The position numbers were made by a program, and so were the translations under genes. Positions 1 through 11,758 of a stretch of DNA of 64,000 bases are shown here, one piece after another. Location of the stretch: the NCBI GenBank assembly GCA_020740775.1, contig JAHEWK010000014.1:2232001-2296000 (forward strand), written 5' to 3'. Origin of the DNA: Ilyonectria destructans (Eukaryota; Ascomycota; Sordariomycetes; Hypocreales; Nectriaceae). Every line of letters begins with the position of its first letter. Positions within the stretch are counted from its first letter, which is position 1. The notes beneath the pieces are model-generated. The model was not told the DNA's origin and made no database searches. It saw nothing but the letters and a program-made list of their open reading frames with translations.

Positions 1-784
1 AAGTGGCAAAGCAGTCTACACGTTCATTCAAACTACATCTCAAACCGCCTTCTATCCTCCACTGGCGTTTCTTCGGAGGATGCATGGGCTATGAATCACG
101 CATTAGATTCATGGACAGAAGGTCTACCTCCGTACTTCCGACTCAACGAACAATCAACTTGCACCGATAATTCGTTTTTGTTTGCCAGATGCCGCTTGTG
201 GTGGCGTTTCTGGAACCTCAAAATTATCCTCTTCCGGCAACTCATGGTCAAGAGAGCCGTCGAGCGAAGTCAAAGAGGAGGCGCTGCAATCACATGGACC
301 GAGGCAGATGATAGGAGCAGAAAAGTTGCCGTCAGTGCAGCAAGTTCTACTATTGCATCGATACATGGCTTCTCCCAGACCGAGTTCGTGACGAGACTCG
401 TCACCTGGTATTCAGTGTATGTAACCCCATCTTGTATTTGTTAAGCACGCTAACACTGCTAGCTTCTTTCTATTTCACGCCTCGCTCGTCATATCCCTCG
501 CGATTTTAGGAGACTCGGAATCTCAAACGCTACCCGAGTGGCAGAGCGATCTTGACACCGCCCGAGATGTGTTCCGCAATGTCTATGCCAACAACCCTCT
601 CGCGCAACGCTGCGCAGATATTCTCGATCTTATTGTCCCTGGAAGCATAGTCGAATCAAACGACTGGGAGAATATCCAACTAGACCCGTCACTGATGGAA
701 CTTTCGATGTGGGACACAGGATCAGGCGACCTCCTCAGCTTCTTTGGATGGCAGGATCCAGGTCTGGGCCCGGGCCAAGCCTAA
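1..784 (+). CDS. Zn2Cys6 (GAL4-type) transcription factor, C-terminal part
   Basis: Partial gene that enters from the left edge. The frame is open from base 1; exons <1..416 and 463..784 are joined across a 46-nt intron (gtatgt...ctaacactgctag), giving at least 245 residues. The translation has hallmarks of the fungal_trans regulatory domain: LHVHSNYI, then LDSWTEGLPPYF, then RLWWRFWNLKIILFRQLM, and after the splice FFLFHASLVISL followed by RDVFRNVYANNPLAQRC. This matches the C-terminal half of GAL4-like regulators, usually nuclear activators of carbon or secondary metabolism. The DNA-binding zinc cluster would lie left of the window. Its stop codon is only 24 bp from the stop of the convergent kinase gene, so the 3' UTRs must overlap. 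Family is fairly sure; the target pathway is unknown. Confidence 0.75.
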
Positions 785-808
785 AGCTAGTTTGATGTGT
801 CAAGTAAC

Positions 809-1623
809 TCAGTTGAGAATGCGAGTGTTTGGCTCTCTTAAGTTCGATCGAATGTGTTCTCCGTTGGGCAGGTCGTTATTCTCAGTACGCAGAATGGCAG
901 CCTCCCGCGTTTTTTCGATACCGGCTTCCAGATGTCGTTGAACGATTCGCTCCTTTGCAACCTCGGGTACCACGTCGACGAACCATCTGGGAAGATATTG
1001 TTTCAGCTAAAGGGGATCTACTGCGAATTAATGCGTGACGTACCTGTCGTCGGCCATGTCGGCGATTTTGCTCCACGGGTCCTCGTTGAGCAACACGTAG
1101 TTCCCCTCGAGAATGACGATTCTGCATCTTGAGGAGATGGTGATGGCATCGGGCATAGGATCACCCACGGCATGATCAAAGCTTGGTGCTGTGTGGACTA
1201 TCTCTGGCTCATCGCATTCGGTCACCGGCATCTGCTTCACAGCGACGACATGTTGGAGCAGGGCTGCGGCATCGAATGTAAATGGTGCACCTCGTTTCTG
1301 AAAGGCCAGGTATGGATCGCTGAATGAGGACAGTGTTGCTCGAGTGTGATGGAAGCCGTCCTATTCTCAACTGTCAGCAACAACAAACTCGCGTGTACCT
1401 GAGGTCCGCTTGCCATGGGAAGAACCGAGACATCGTCAATGCCATGTTCATGCAACGCTTGCAGAAGCGCGGCGCAGATAGTGGACTTGCCGGAGCCAGG
1501 GACGCCGGCTAACGCGATGAGGACCCGTTTGTCGGGATGGAAGAGTTTTTGTTGGCGAAGAAGATACTCAATGCGCTCGCGGAGCATCAATGTTGCCTTT
1601 TCGACTCCGCGACCTTCTTTCAT
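809..1623 (-). CDS. P-loop kinase, uridine kinase/phosphoribulokinase-like (YFH7-type)
   Basis: Three exons on the minus strand: 1623..1414, 1360..1044, 986..809, coding 234 residues, the usual size of the small fungal nucleoside-kinase-like family. The Walker A motif is GVPGSGKST (about residues 42-50). The family motif after the first strand is restored across intron 1 (VLPM|DGFHH), followed by KRGAPFTFDA, then a Walker-B-like RIVILEGNYVLL, then after intron 2 WFVDVVPEVAKERIVQRH and NDLPNGEHIRSNL. It probably phosphorylates a nucleoside or a small metabolite in the cytosol; the substrate cannot be read from sequence. Intron 1 is odd: the canonical protein requires a GC-AG donor (ATG|GCAAGC), while a GT donor 15 nt further would insert five residues. 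Confidence 0.8.
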
Positions 1624-2365
1624 GATGCCTGATTACGGGAGATGGACTAGAGTTAGTATTAGAAGTCAAGTTGCGATTGTACGTCTGGATTTCAATTGCC
1701 AAGTGAATATTGACCCGTCACCCGACTATGTCAGAAGAAAAACTGAACATCTCATGTCAGGGCAATGGCGCGCGTCATGTCATTTCCCACCCATGGTACT
1801 CGAACAGGATTCTAGGCTCGTAGCTGTCAACCGGAACACAGTCGTCCAGCCTGCAACTTCCCGGAGCCCCATGGTGTCGTCGTTGTGGATTAAACTAAGC
1901 AACATAATTGGTTCAACGGAGGGTCGACTGACTCGAGCAAGCTCCGTCGATTGGGTCGGGCGACAGATGTCCAGCGTGCAACAAAGGGTCACAATGGAGT
2001 ATTCGGTGTGGGTTCGGTGTGGGTTGACCCGAGCAAAATAATTGGCTCTTGGGATAGACAGGATCAACAACCGGTTCTGTCTATTGGATCGGACGCCTGT
2101 TGTCCGAAGCCAACACCCACACCATCAGGCGACGGTACGCCGATCTGCCCACATTTCAACCCCACGGGGACGCGGGGTTTAGCCTTGTCACTGAGTCGTA
2201 GACGAGGAGCCGGGAAACAGAAAATTATAAATACCACGGGAGTACGACTTTCTTTGCCATTGAGAAAACATCACCAGGCGCAATCGCAGGATCACGCTAC
2301 TAACTGATTATACCACAACCGGTGCAATTTCGATTGAGTCTTTGTGTGTTTGTTGACGAATCAAT
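1624..2365. promoter_or_regulatory. Divergent intergenic region, kinase / sugar transporter promoters
   Basis: No credible gene is seen. A TATA-like box TATAAATA lies at 2226-2233, about 133 bp upstream of the transporter ATG. A CreA-type GCGGGG lies at 2172-2177, which would suit carbon catabolite repression of a sugar transporter. An 11-bp word ttcggtgtggg is directly repeated near 2003-2024. Motif assignments are by eye only. Confidence 0.4.
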
Positions 2366-4173
2366 ATGGCCGATTCAACCCCAACCAAGGGCGTCTGGGC
2401 CTTGCTCCTGGAGAACCCCTATATCCTAGGCCTGTCAGCAGTAAGTCTCAAATGCCATGATGGAAACATGTCGCTCACTCATTCTAGTTTGCAAGTTTGG
2501 GAGGTTTCCTATTCGGATATGATCAAGGCGTAGTGTCCGGCGTCATGACCATGGAGTCATTCACAGCCCAGTTCCCGCGCATTGGCCTGGACAGCAGCTT
2601 CAAGGGCTGGTTCGTCTCGACGCTTCTCCTCCTTGCCTGGTTCGGATCTTTGATCAATGGCCCTATTGCGGATCGCGTGGGTAGGAAGGGCTCGATGTTG
2701 GTTGGCGTGGTCATCTTCACTATTGGCTCAGCTTTCCAGGCGGGCGCTAATTCACTGGCCATGTTGTTTGCAGGTAAGTCTTCAGTTAAAATGTCGACAG
2801 ATGTATGGGAAGATCCCTTTCTAACTCTCATAGGACGTGCTGTTGCTGGCTTGGCAGTCGGTATGCTGACCATGATCGTGCCCATGTACATGTCCGAGGT
2901 GTCAACCCCCGGCATCCGTGGAACTCTCGTTGTGCTTCAACAGCTCAGCATCACGCTGGGCATTCTTATCAGCTACTGGCTCGAGTACGGCACGCAGTAT
3001 ATTGGTGGGACTCGCTGCGCCCCTGATATCCCGTACACCGGCGGCACCGAAGCAAAGCCAACCTTTGATCCACGCAACGACGTCGGTCCTCACGGCTGCA
3101 CTGGCCAGTCTGAGGCTGCTTGGCGAATCCCATTTGCCCTGCAAATCGTCCCGGCGTTGATTCTCGGTGTTGGCATGCTCTTTTTCCCCGAGTCTCCTCG
3201 ATACTATCTCATGCGTGGCGATGAGACCAAAGCCCTCAGCGCGCTCTCCCAACTCCGAAGAGTCCACCCGGATACCGAATCCTTGCGCGGAGAGTACCTG
3301 GCCATCAAGGCCGAGGTGCTTTTCGATGAGGGCGTCACGCGTGACAAGTTCCCAGGTAAGAGCGGCCTCTCGCTGTTCGCCGCCCAGCATGTCGCCCTCG
3401 TCTCCACCAGATCCGCATTCAAACGCCTAGCTATCGGTTGCTGCATCATGTTCTTCCAGCAGTTCATGGGATGCAACGCCATCATCTACTATGCGCCCAC
3501 CATGTTCGCTCAACTTGGTCTCTCTGGCAGCACGTCCGGCCTGCTCGCTACCGGTGTTTACGGCATTGTAAACTGTCTATCAACACTCCCAGCCCTGTTC
3601 CTCATCGACAAGGTCGGCCGCCGACCCCTGCTCATGTGCGGTGCTGCCGGCACTTTCATCTCCCTCGTCATCGTGGGCAGTGTTATTGGGGCCTATGGCA
3701 GCTCCCATGGCATTTCAAACAAGGCAGCCGGCTGGGTAGGCATTGCTTTTATCTACATTTACGACATCAACTTCTCCTTCTCCTTTGCCCCCATCGGGTG
3801 GGTTCTTCCTTCAGAAATCTTCAACCTGGGCAACCGCTCCAAAGCCATGGCCATCACCACGAGTGCGACATGGATGTGCAACTTCATCATCGGCCTTGTA
3901 ACCCCCGATATGCTGGAATCACTTGGGTGGGGCACTTACATCTTCTTCGCTGCCTTCTGCCTTCTCGCCTTTGTCTTCACGTACTTCTTTGTGCCGGAAA
4001 CAAAGGGTAAGAGTCTGGAAGATATGGATGCTGTGTTTGGTGACACGGCGGCTCAGGAGGAGAAGGCGAGACTGATTGAGATTGCTTCAGCAATGGGTCT
4101 GACTGAGCCGCTGCCCATTCAAAAGGTTGACATTGCCAGAGCCGAGCAGGACGAGGGTGATCAGAGGGTATAA
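2366..4173 (+). CDS. MFS sugar transporter (sugar porter family)
   Basis: Exons 2366..2440, 2488..2773 and 2834..4173 encode 566 residues. The start is ATG at 2366 (MADSTPTKG); the first intron splits LSA|FASLGGFLFGYDQG. The second intron is 60 nt and in frame, so its retention would add 20 residues without a stop. Sugar-porter signatures are all present: GYDQGVVSGV in TM1, ADRVGRKGSM in the loop 2-3, PESPRYYLMRG in the central loop, QQFMGCNAIIYYAP in TM7, DKVGRRPLLMCG, and PETKGKSLEDMD after TM12. Length and signatures fit a complete plasma-membrane hexose/pentose proton symporter. Resembles fungal monosaccharide or quinate-type permeases; substrate not determinable. Convergent with the DUF3176 gene. 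Confidence 0.93.
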
Positions 4174-4543
4174 GCTATTGTTGATTGGCAGTATCAAGTT
4201 TTATACAAGTCATATACTTGTATCGTGGTCAATAGATGCGTAAGTAGTACAGTAGTTGTAAACAATGAATACATTTACTGTACCAGACGCAGGGATCAAT
4301 CAACGTGATAAATTAGTCCTTGGTCAATTTGAGATGCCCATGATACGAAAAACACTACCATGATCCACGTTCATAACGTAGCACTGTCAGCAATAGTAAA
4401 ACTCACGCCTATTTAGGCCTATGGATATGGGATATTCACTTTTTTATTCTTTCTTTGAGTAAGACCGAGGGTTGACCTAATCTTAGCTCACTGACGACAG
4501 TAGATATTGGACCGCATCATCCGATCAGACTGCCATTGACCCA
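4174..4543. other. Convergent intergenic stretch
   Basis: AT-rich 3' flanks of the sugar transporter and of the DUF3176 gene. No ORF, repeat or RNA gene recognised. Confidence 0.5.
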
Positions 4544-6603
4544 TCATAAGGATTTCAAGTTCAATTCTACTCCGTCCTCTCCTTTACTCAACCCCATTGT
4601 TGCCTTCTTCAGGTCCTTCTCGCTCATCTTATTGACCTTTATATAGCTCCTCGTCTCCTCATCAAGACCACAAACCAGCATCTTGAGAGGGTCGGCCTTG
4701 AAGATATCCAGACGGAGCTTCTGGGATTCCATAATGACACCTGTAGCAAAAATAACTCCTCCAAGAACCATCGCAATAGGTGCGGCGAGGAATGGCCATC
4801 GAACCCTGATATATACCACCCACTGTTCGGCAGTACCTGAAACACGACTGGAATCCATTTCGCCCATCCGGTAACTCAAGAGACGGGCAGAGTTCTCAAA
4901 TGAAGCCGTGATATTTGTCGAGTTTGACAGGACTTTGTTGATTGAGGTGGAGATGACGCTATCCAACCCTGCCATCGTTGACTGAATGGATTTCTGAGTG
5001 ATATTGAAGACCTGCTGGACTTGGTTCGGTAGGTCGACACTTCCATTGACAAACTTCAGTTGAAGGTCAGTTCGAGGTACTATATCGCAAGAGTCAAAGA
5101 ACGCGAACGGAGCCAGCGAGTTGCCAACCTCATCCTGTACGGCCTTCAACGTCTTGGCATTGTCAAGGCTCGACTGCCATGAGTCTGACACCCGCTCATA
5201 TGACGTGGAGATTAGTCGTTGCTCTATCTTGCCATTCGTCATGGTGGGGTGATATGTCTGGATGCAATAGGACATGGCGCATTCTGTGGCTTTTATCTTG
5301 GCATCTTCCCAGGGAATCTCTCCGCCCCAATATTCGCTCTGGGCGTGAAGTGTGATAAAGGAGGCCAAAAGAGTATTCAAATGCTGAAATGAGTATGTAT
5401 CCTGCGGCCGGAAAGAAATCGACAAGTTTGTTCGCGTCTGAGTACAATCCTTTCTTTCATTGTATTTGCCATATCTCCCACGGTAGAATAGTGTTTCATT
5501 TCGTCCATAGGAAATGTCATACTGGGTGTAGTTGGAAATGGTAGGAGATATAGCCTCGCCGCATTCTCGGAAGTCGCCAGAGACAGTGCTCTTGTTCAGA
5601 TGAGACGAGATATCTGCGCATGAGCTGCATATGCCCAGTGTCGAGTATGCGGGCCAGGTGCAGTTACCTGTCTGGCATGTCATGCCGGGAGGTTCTGCAG
5701 CTTTCACGGCAGACATGTTGAAAAATCCAATCTGCGCCGTAGCTATAAGGCTGATATCGGGAAAGAAGTTGTAACAAGTGCTGAACGTGGTTCCTTCGTA
5801 CTCGACCGTATTCGCCCCCACAAATTGCTGATATCCAATGTTCAACGTTGAAGCTCGTAGAATAGACGCGGCACTGTCTGTCACCGTACTATTGTCCCCC
5901 TCGTAACTGATTACACCCTGTATGAAAGGGTCAAGAACAAGCAGTCCTAGAGTGACGGCAGCGCCAAACGATACCCAATGCCTATTTCTCTTAGTTATTT
6001 TCTTTCGAGCATAACCAGTGCACGATTCCCAGCTCACCGTAGCTTTAGCTCCCAAAGCAGTGATAAGCAGCCCAAAGGCCCCCGGCCAGCCTCTTCAATT
6101 GTAACAAAGGCGGATAGGGGGCCCTGGCGTTTGGCAAACCAAGCCCATTTTCCCTGGGCAAGACCAGCGCCGACGACAAAAGCAAGAGGGGCTTTGATAG
6201 CGACGGCCAAGAGAGAGACGACCGTGTTAAGTGAAATTGGCAGGGTCCATGTTGAAAGTGGTTTGTCGTCCTCGACAGCAAGAACAACGAAAAGTGCGAT
6301 GAGGGCAGATATGCTCGTTATTACCGCAATGACTTCTAGGTTCCAAGACCGAATCCAGCTTGTTGATTTTGCGGATGACGGTAGACGTTGATCCTGGTCT
6401 TTGATTGACGGCGCAGCGGTACGAGAGGAAATAGAAATGTGACTCGGTCGTGGCGATTCCGGAGATACAAGTAGTGTCTCAGTATCTCTCGGCGTGCGCT
6501 CGTCGTTTTCGTTCGTAGCATCGCTGTGTCGCGATCCTATTGGCATTTGCCGAATCTGTAGTGGTATTGAATCAGGCGCGTCATATGGGGGTGGTGAAGC
6601 CAT
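4544..6603 (-). CDS. DUF3176 family membrane protein
   Basis: Two exons, 6603..6038 and 5981..4544, encode 667 residues. The start is MASPPPYDAPDS, after which comes a disordered, Ser/Pro/Asp-rich region of about 100 residues. The conserved DUF3176 core follows: WNLEVIAVITSISALIALFVVL (TM1), a pair of hydrophobic segments with GPLGCLSLLWELKLRHW spanning the splice site (LKLR|HW), then TLGLLVLDPFIQGVISY (TM3). A large ectodomain with many N-x-S/T sites and cysteines (CQTGNCTWPAYSTLGICSSC) is followed by a final TM segment, PFLAAPIAMVLGGVIFATGVIM, and a short cytosolic tail. Function of the family is unknown; it is common and multi-copy in filamentous fungi. Confidence 0.9.
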
Positions 6604-7044
6604 GGTTGCAGGGATCGAACACCCGAAATTTCCAGGTTTAGGAAGACATGGGAGATGCGAGAAGGGTTTATTTATCTGTGTCAAAACGTTGTTGGTAGTC
6701 TGCATCGACGGATACGGCTTCGACAGCGAATGATTCGGGGCTAAGCATCGTCCTTGATTGGGCAGAATCGCCTTGCCGACACCGCAAATCTGCATTCTAA
6801 GGCGTAGCTTGTAACAGCATGCTTGGATTAATAGAGCACAGGTGAAGTGTGTTCTGTCGTTTAGTGGTGGAATCCGATTAAGCTGCAAGGTTCACCCAGG
6901 TTGTAGCGCCACTGTCAGGCGTCTTATAGGGCCAGTCTTCTCCAAATATAGAAAATACGGGGCAGCTGAAGCGGCTGTGGCTGCACACTTGCTCCTCCAG
7001 ATCCTTCTCAGGCGGCACAGATAAAGTTACCAAAGACGCCCAAA

Positions 7045-7135
7045 ATCCCCGTTAGCCGTTCCAGTCGATTTATCAACACTCATTCTCATTTTCGTCGATG
7101 AGCATATTGTCCGGCTTAACATCCCCAGATGGATC
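7045..7135 (-). pseudogene. Relic of a protein kinase catalytic loop
   Basis: The minus strand reads GDVKPDNMLIDENENEC, two consecutive stop codons, then IDWNG. This is the catalytic-loop/DFG region of a eukaryotic-type kinase (the D-x-K-x-x-N triad is intact; I-D-W sits where ID-F-G is expected). A Trp codon between the two parts appears as TGA, followed by TAA. No further kinase subdomains could be traced on either side, so this is a very short, non-functional fragment. The match is short, hence modest confidence. Confidence 0.4.
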
Positions 7136-8318
7136 CAGCATTGCTAGTTGACCCCAGGACTGTCTTTAACTTGCTTCACCCATTACCTCCAAACCAATAA
7201 TGGCCGTCGCTTGACAGCACATAAGAGTGCTATGTTCTCAGCCGACATCTGTGGACAGGAGTACGGGCAACCGTTCCTGGCTAAAATACCCAAGACGGCA
7301 TCCTTACATCGTGGTCAAGACGTATCGCACCCAACAAAGACACCGTCGTTGTCTATTGTCTTATTTCTGTTCATTATTCACCCTAGGTAGAGAAACGCGC
7401 CGAGTTTCCTAGAAGAAGACAGCACCTATTCATCGAAAATTAAACTTTAACATTGATATCGCAGCTATTGAAAACTTCTATCATTGAATTGCTATACCTC
7501 CAATCCCTCTGCTCAGCAAACCCCTCTGCAGGAAAGAATGATGCATCAGCACTCCAAGAAATCCTCTTCCCAGAGAGAAGCATATTCACAAGGAGACACC
7601 AACCACGAATTGGTATTAAGCCCTTGTGGGAATAATCCTCGTTACCAGGGTGGGTGGCTGAGATATGACGGTTGACAATCTGATTATTTGCGCTATGGCC
7701 ATCTTTCTAGGTGAGGGAGATCAAACACACCTCTAAGTTGTTGAACATTCTGCCAGACGACAAAGGTCCTGCTAAATTGGCACTGTGGCATTTTACAATA
7801 ATTTGGTTCACAAAGACGGGCGAGTTAGTAAATAAATAAGGCAAATCGTGGACTTCATAAATGGTGGTTGAGAGTATTTCGTTAGGTGAGTGTGAAGTGC
7901 AGGAATGAGGGTGCAACGGCAGTCGCTGGCTGTGAGATCAGTATGTCGACCTACATGGCCGATAAATATTGACAATACTCTCAGCAAAATTGAATCAAAT
8001 ACATGGCCATATTTCAATATTTTCCTGGAATGAGTAGGTTATTATTCTGATCACATGGAACGCTCGGAACATAATCACGAGACTTCGTGACCAAAAGTGG
8101 GCGGATTGGGGCGGTGCAAAATCGCCATCGATGACGAAGGTCTCCACAAACAAATACGGCTGAGCAGATCGCCTTCATTGTGGCACGGGTCCCGTTTCAA
8201 TCCTGGTGAACCTGTCAGTTATTGGTTCTCCCATGATCGACCGCGGGAGCGCCGATGGCTGATGCAAGGCACATGTTGAGCGTAGCCCTACCAGTTGGGG
8301 CAGTTCTACAGTACAGGG

Positions 8319-8414
8319 TTCAGTGCGAGCGGGATTCAGTGCGAGCGGGATTCAGTGCGAGCGGGATTCAGTGCGAGCGGGATTCAGTGCGAGCGGGATT
8401 CAGTGCGAGCGGGA
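8319..8414. repeat. 16-bp perfect tandem repeat, six copies
   Basis: The unit ttcagtgcgagcggga occurs six times without a mismatch (8319-8334 and then every 16 bases to 8414). No spacers, so it is a minisatellite and not a CRISPR array. It lies in non-coding DNA. Perfect identity implies recent slippage or expansion. Confidence 0.95.
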
Positions 8415-9451
8415 TGACGCTAGAAGTGACTGTCAGATTAACCAATTCGGGGCATCGTTGAGTTCTTGAATCTATGTAGATGATTACCAGAGTAGCCTCT
8501 TTGAGGCACTGTTAAGTTTGGCTGTGCAGATTCATAATCCGGTTGGGATTGTGATTATAGTTGGAATAATTCATCCAGTGTGAAAATTAGTAAGGCGGGG
8601 TGTCGCTGTAGGGTAGCTAATCTAACAGAGCAGAATAGTGGGCATCAAGCAGTTCTCATGAATGGCGAATTGAAGGACGTGGCTATCAAGGTTCATTGAG
8701 AACATTCTAAGCGTCTATTGAACCCAGCTCCAATTCTCGCATCCCAGAATCTTATGACAATGTGGGTGATATGCGCCCAGTCCCAAACAGTAAGAAAACA
8801 CCAAAGCTCAGACTGCTTTGGGTCTGATAGCCAGTATATTCACCCTTACCGCCAGATGACGATGACGCGACCAATGCATGCATTATTTATTAGTGAAGGA
8901 ACAATTCTTGGCAGTGTGGGATATCTCGGCATGGCCGACGCGAGACATGGCGAGCGGTGTTACATAACGCCAGCGAGCCGCGTGTTCACAAGCCGGAGCC
9001 AAGACACGAGGCGGAGTCGTCATGAGTGGGAGTGAGGATTCCATGGACGCCAATGGACTTCAGCTCCGCGCGGGCGGCTTGGCTTCTCGCTCCCGGGGAC
9101 CTCAGCCACGCCGAGGAGCCGGACTCTCTCATCAAGTCTCACCATTTGGTTCCATTCGCTCGGAATGCCGAGCCACATGGTCCCTTGGCCGCGCTCATCC
9201 CGATGCCGATGTAGCCGGCGCCAAGTGTGGGGTCTGAGTAGCGTCTTGCGCCACTGGCATGACGTGAAGCCAGTGAAGTGGCTTCCCAGAGCTTCCGCCG
9301 CTGACGACGACGCTGTATTAAAGACGGGCTGCTTCTCGTAACGCATTTCCATCTTTCATCAAACTATACACCTCTCTATTCGACACTTCTACCGGTCTCG
9401 AGACTCCAACTACACCAATCCCGAATCACCCGATATCCAAACACATACAGC

Positions 9452-10242
9452 ATGTCTGCTCAGGACTACTACGGCGGTGGTGGCGGCAACCAGGGTGGCA
9501 GCAACCAGGGTTACAACAACCAGCAACAAGGCTACAACCAGCAACAAGGCTACAACCAGCAGCAGCAGGGCTACAACCAACAGGTATGAGGCGATTGATA
9601 TACACGTCAAAAACATCTCTAACTCTTCTATAGCCGCAATATGGCCAGCAGCAAAACCAGTCCTACCCTCAACAGTCCAACTACGATGACAACCGCGGCT
9701 CCTCCTCATATCAGCAGCAGCAGCAGGGCGGACAATACGGAGGCGCCCAGGCCTACCCCAACAACGGCCAGCAGGGTCCTGATGGCGAGCGAGGCCTAGG
9801 TGCGACCCTCGTCGGAGGTGGTGCCGCCGGCTGGGCTGCTCACAAGGCAGGAGGCGGCTTCCTCGGCAGCGCGGCCGGTGCCATCGCCGGTGCCATCGGT
9901 GCCAACATGATCGAACACAAGTTCAAGAAGCACAAGAAAAACAAGAAGGAGCACAGGGATGGACGCCCTCGAAACTACTCCGGAGACTCCACCAGCAGCA
10001 GCGACTCCGACTCTGACGACGACCGTCGACGACACGACAACCGCGGCGGTCCTCCTCAACATGGCGAGCGAGGCGGCCCTCACGGCGGACCCCCTCACGG
10101 TGGTGAGCACGGAGGCTATGGCGGACAGCACGGCGGCCCCGGCGGCCCCGGAGGATACGGCGGTCCCGGAGGATACGGTGGTGACCACGGTGGCTATGGT
10201 GGCCCTGGTGGACCTGGCGGACACGGCGGTCCCCGTTGGTAA
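9452..10242 (+). CDS. Prion-like, glycine-zipper (2TM-type) protein
   Basis: Exons 9452..9583 and 9634..10242 code for 246 residues. Residues 1-90 are Gln/Asn/Gly/Tyr-rich with repeats of GYNQQQ, a prion-like composition. Then DGERGLGATLVGGGAAGWAAH and GFLGSAAGAIAGAIGANM form a glycine-zipper hairpin (about residues 110-150), immediately followed by a Lys-rich stretch (HKFKKHKKNKKEH), an acidic Ser/Asp run, and a C-terminal GGYGG/HGG/GGPGG low-complexity tail. Similar modular proteins are widespread in filamentous fungi and their role is not established; association with membranes via the zipper and phase separation via the tails are inferences. The long minus-strand frames here are mirror images of the GC-rich repeats. 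Confidence 0.85.
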
Positions 10243-11758
10243 TTCTACCAACTTCATCCGTCCTCTTGAGTCCAGTATCGAACGGCGTTTAGGGAATGCG
10301 CCTTGGGTGGCAAGCTAAGATTATGCAACTAGATGAGATACGTGATGTTTGCTCTCGAACAATAATTCTGTTCGCCTATTATGAATACCAATTCCAAATT
10401 TTGAACCTCAACTGTTGCTCCTAGTGGTGATGATGTCAATGCATCGACTCTTGTTCAACCTCAGTGGCGTAAAAATACCAATCTCCAATGTTGCATCTCT
10501 GACGAAAACGGAAGCCCTTGGCCCGGAAACTGCGTGAGTAGAATCCGAATAGAGTTTACAGATCATGAAGCGGGGAGCGAGACAGAAGACGGAATGCCAA
10601 GGATCCAGGGCGATGATCAACACCAATTGCGGCCTCGGTTGGTAAATCCAGCCGGCAATGCCCGGATCGATCTTCCCTGCACTGCCAGGATACAGAAATA
10701 GAAGATGGAATCCCCACCATTATCACCTCGCTCTCGGATCTTTCGACCGCTTGACACTACATGTACAAATAATTGTCTAGATCTCAGGCCATGCTCATTT
10801 ATAGTTTGATCTGAGTGATTCCCAACACTGCCCTTGCACCCATCTCGTTCGAAATGATGTCATTACCACCCACTCTATGCCAGTTAAACTTCAGTCTAGC
10901 TCAGTAATACAGTTTGAGGGGGATAAATCCCGCGGCATTATTTTCACTTCACTCGTAGCTAGGCGCTGTGCTGCAGCGATAGTAACTTCAGCGAACCCCC
11001 TGTGAAGGTTGTCCACTGCAGCGAATTCTACGTATAGAACTCGCTGCGTTTCCGGATAATCCGTTTGAAAAAAAGTCTCCCCAGAGGTCGCTTTGCTCTG
11101 GAGCTAAATATTCGTCATTGGTGATTTAAGTTGGGACAGGGCCCGTCCAATTTTAGACAGACGGGTACCCGTCCCCTCGATAGTTCTCCGCCTATCACAG
11201 TTCTTTGGACACTACCTAATGCAAATACATCAGAAACCCACCTTTGGGACCCTTGTGGGCTGTAGATCTATTGGATCCTTGCTACCTTGCACTTTAGATG
11301 CTGAAGAGGATTTCGGAGGCTGCCAGTGCCGACATCCTGTCTCTTCTACCATCCATCTGCGTACCCAACCGCTTGCTTACCTAGAGGTACCTACCTACTT
11401 GTATGAAATAAACACACTACATAAGCATGCGGGGTTTGCTGGCAAGACTTGGCGGAGAAAGGATACTCCAATTCCGCGCCATCAAGCTGTCAGCCAAGCC
11501 GGCCCCGTGACCAGAAACTGTGAGGGGTCAGAAAAGTCCAGGCAGTCGAGCCAAGCTGACCTGAGTTTGGTTTCGACATAACGGGGTCAAGATTGAACAC
11601 TGGTAAGTCAAGCCTCGATATCAACCAGAGGGACAATGAGTTAACCTCAAACTAGCTGACAACAAGACAACTTTGGTCGAGATCTCCCTTGATCTCGCCC
11701 CAAGCCATATAAAGTCAAGCGTCGACCCCAGAAAACCCCGCTCCGAGGCATTGTCGTC
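10243..11758. other. Intergenic stretch of 1.5 kb
   Basis: No gene recognised. The distal part is the promoter of the 11.76-kb gene, with a TATA box TATAAA at 11708-11713, about 46 bp before the ATG. The rest contains only short frames without motifs. Confidence 0.5.

Larger units (their letters stand above)
6604..9451. other. Gene-poor stretch of 2.8 kb
   Basis: No intact gene found on either strand. It holds a kinase-like relic near 7.1 kb (minus) and a perfect 16-bp tandem array at 8.32-8.41 kb. The last 500 bases (GC-richer, from about 8.95 kb) form the upstream region of the glycine-zipper gene. All open frames here are short and lack recognisable motifs. Confidence 0.5.

Noticed and set aside
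2774..2833. In-frame 20-residue insertion in the sugar transporter
   Set aside because: Flanked by gtaagt and a cag/tag acceptor with a branch-like ctaact; removing it restores the conserved FAGRAVAGL segment, so it is an intron.
8319..8414. CRISPR-like appearance of the 16-bp array
   Set aside because: No spacers between units, and the host is a eukaryote.
9410..10257. Long minus-strand and alternate frames over the glycine-zipper gene (Val/Leu-rich and Thr/Ala-rich)
   Set aside because: Mirror translations of GC-rich Gly/Gln repeats; the plus frame has a clear start, intron and domain.
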